In this document: positions 63,165-64,000 of the stretch, in pieces
Position numbering within the stretch: position 1 is the stretch's first letter
How the letters are laid out: every line of letters begins with the position of its first letter
Assembly (NCBI RefSeq): GCF_000262755.1
Contig: NZ_AFEU01000003.1
Span: 806,001 to 870,000 of the forward strand
Length of the DNA: 64,000 nt
Direction of reading: 5' to 3'
Source of the DNA: Bacillus methanolicus PB1
GTDB taxonomy: Bacteria > Bacillota > Bacilli > Bacillales > Cytobacillaceae
Notes under the pieces: model-generated
Told to the model about the DNA's origin: nothing
Databases searched by the model: none
What the model saw: only the letters and a program-made list of their open reading frames with translations
Made by a program: the position numbers and the translations under genes

Positions 63165-64000
63165 TTATTCTTCATCATCAGCTACTTCGTATGCCCATTC
63201 AAAAAAAATCATTTGGCTGTCTATATCTTCGTCATCTGGATTTTTCTTTACATAATAATAACATCCATATTGGTCTTGTTCGCGGGCTTTCACATTTTCA
63301 CTTAAGAGAACGGTTAATATTCGTTTTAGCCTCTCCTTAAGTTCTTGATTATAAACAGGGAAAGCAATTTCAACCCGCTTTTCCATATTTCGTGTCATTA
63401 AATCCGCTGAGGAAAGGAGGATTTTTTCTTCACCGTTTTGATGAAAATAATAAATACGGCTATGCTCTAAAAACCGTCCAACAATACTGCGGACCCGGAT
63501 ATTCTCACTAACCCCTTCGATACCCGGACGAAGGCAGCATATTCCTCGAACGATAAGGTCAATTTTTACTCCAGCCTGTGAAGCTTCATAAAACTTCAAA
63601 ATTATTTGCTTATCTGTTAATGAATTCATTTTCGCTATAATCCTGCCATTTCCAAATTGTTTATGATACTCAATTTCTTTGTCAATCAGCCGGATGAATT
63701 CATCACGAATATCGAAAGGAGACACAGAAAAATGGTAAAAGTCTGGTTTTTCCATGAATCCGCTTAAATAATTAAAAAAATTTGTTGCATCGATTCCGAA
63801 TTCAGGATTTGAGGTAATGAATCCTAAATCGGTATAGACTTTTGCTGTTTCTTCATTATAATTTCCAGTTCCCAAATGAACAAAACGTTGGATATTGCCA
63901 TTCATTTTGCGAACAATGAGTGTGATTTTGCTATGGGTCTTTAATAATGTTTTCCCATATATAACATGGCAGCCTGATTTTTCAAGCTCTTTTGCCCAAT
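63165..64000 (-). CDS. ppk: Polyphosphate kinase, C-terminal part (cut by window edge)
   Basis: The C-terminal 278 codons of PPK1, which makes polyphosphate from ATP. The frame is open to the right edge and reads [37 protein letters not shown] in segments, including the His of THSK and of [10 protein letters not shown], both family-conserved. [24 protein letters not shown] and [14 protein letters not shown] follow. The ATG at 63905 is internal, not a start. Its position beyond pbpA and yqgE suggests a phosphate-related neighbourhood. The genus Bacillus has ppk in only some species. Confidence 0.94.
   Translation of the reverse strand, partial: WAKELEKSGCHVIYGKTLLKTHSKITLIVRKMNGNIQRFVHLGTGNYNEETAKVYTDLGFITSNPEFGIDATNFFNYLSGFMEKPDFYHFSVSPFDIRDEFIRLIDKEIEYHKQFGNGRIIAKMNSLTDKQIILKFYEASQAGVKIDLIVRGICCLRPGIEGVSENIRVRSIVGRFLEHSRIYYFHQNGEEKILLSSADLMTRNMEKRVEIAFPVYNQELKERLKRILTVLLSENVKAREQDQYGCYYYVKKNPDDEDIDSQMIFFEWAYEVADDEE

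Noticed and set aside
1-64000. CRISPR arrays, prophage, toxin-antitoxin or restriction systems
   Set aside because: No regularly spaced direct repeats with unique spacers and no phage, cas, methylase or toxin motifs were seen; apart from the palindromes the window is core genome.

Overview
The window is a stretch of a low-GC, endospore-forming Firmicute chromosome, a Bacillaceae member close to Bacillus sensu lato. The gene order follows the B. subtilis dxs-yqh-gcv-comG-yqg-pst block almost gene for gene, and the spoIIIA and comG operons and a glycine riboswitch are present. Adenosylcobalamin-dependent ribonucleotide reductase, polyphosphate kinase and a GH57/GT4 fusion show that it is not B. 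subtilis itself. The species cannot be fixed from sequence alone. Nearly everything is on the minus strand, so operons read from high to low coordinates.

Layout. 1-4483: dxs (partial), ispA, xseB, xseA, folD, nusB (isoprenoids, exonuclease VII, one-carbon metabolism, antitermination). 4744-7045: yqhY with accC and accB (fatty-acid synthesis). 7309-12479: the complete eight-gene spoIIIA operon (mother-cell part of the forespore channel) behind a sigma-E-type promoter; spoIIIAD appears to start at an AUU codon. 12699-18030: a SIMPL-domain gene, efp, a prolidase, aroQ, yqhR, yqhQ and yqhP. 18156-23650: patatin YqhO, B12-dependent nrdJ behind two NrdR boxes, lipM and rhodanese yqhL. 23854-28093: gcvT-gcvPA-gcvPB under a tandem glycine riboswitch. 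28274-30731: SNF2 helicase yqhH with yqhG. 30807-35514: yqzE, aroK and comGA-GG. 35670-39351: tRNA-Gln, an Fe-S-type regulator, yqgY, a MidA methyltransferase, yqgX and yqgW. 39409-49492: lipoprotein, yqgT, LTA synthase yqgS, glcK, yqgQ, a novel membrane protein, rhomboid yqgP, yqgO, yqgN and rpmG. 49569-53337: an unusual unit of an unknown protein, a GH57-like/GT4 fusion and an HTH-DUF4912 protein, with Spo0A-like boxes upstream. 53667-54555: a membrane coiled-coil/HTH protein and a small MltG-like protein, divergent from that unit. 54628-59112: phoU, pstB, pstA, pstC, pstS behind a Pho box. 59367-64000: pbpA, MFS gene yqgE and ppk (partial).

Most interesting items. (1) The DUF4912/GH57-GT4 unit: the GH57-like domain has lost the expected catalytic glutamate, and two perfect plus one near-perfect Spo0A boxes lie in its upstream region. 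(2) A family of imperfect palindromes of about 50-122 bp sits just after stop codons (4608, 40637, 42121, 44393, 54557). It shares GGGTCTGAC arms and an asymmetric core that occurs in both orientations, which suggests a mobile element reused as a 3-prime hairpin. (3) The AUU start of spoIIIAD. (4) An apparent one-base slip in an A tract that separates pbpA from its ribosome binding site and Lys-rich N-terminus. (5) nrdJ at the place where B. subtilis carries mntR.
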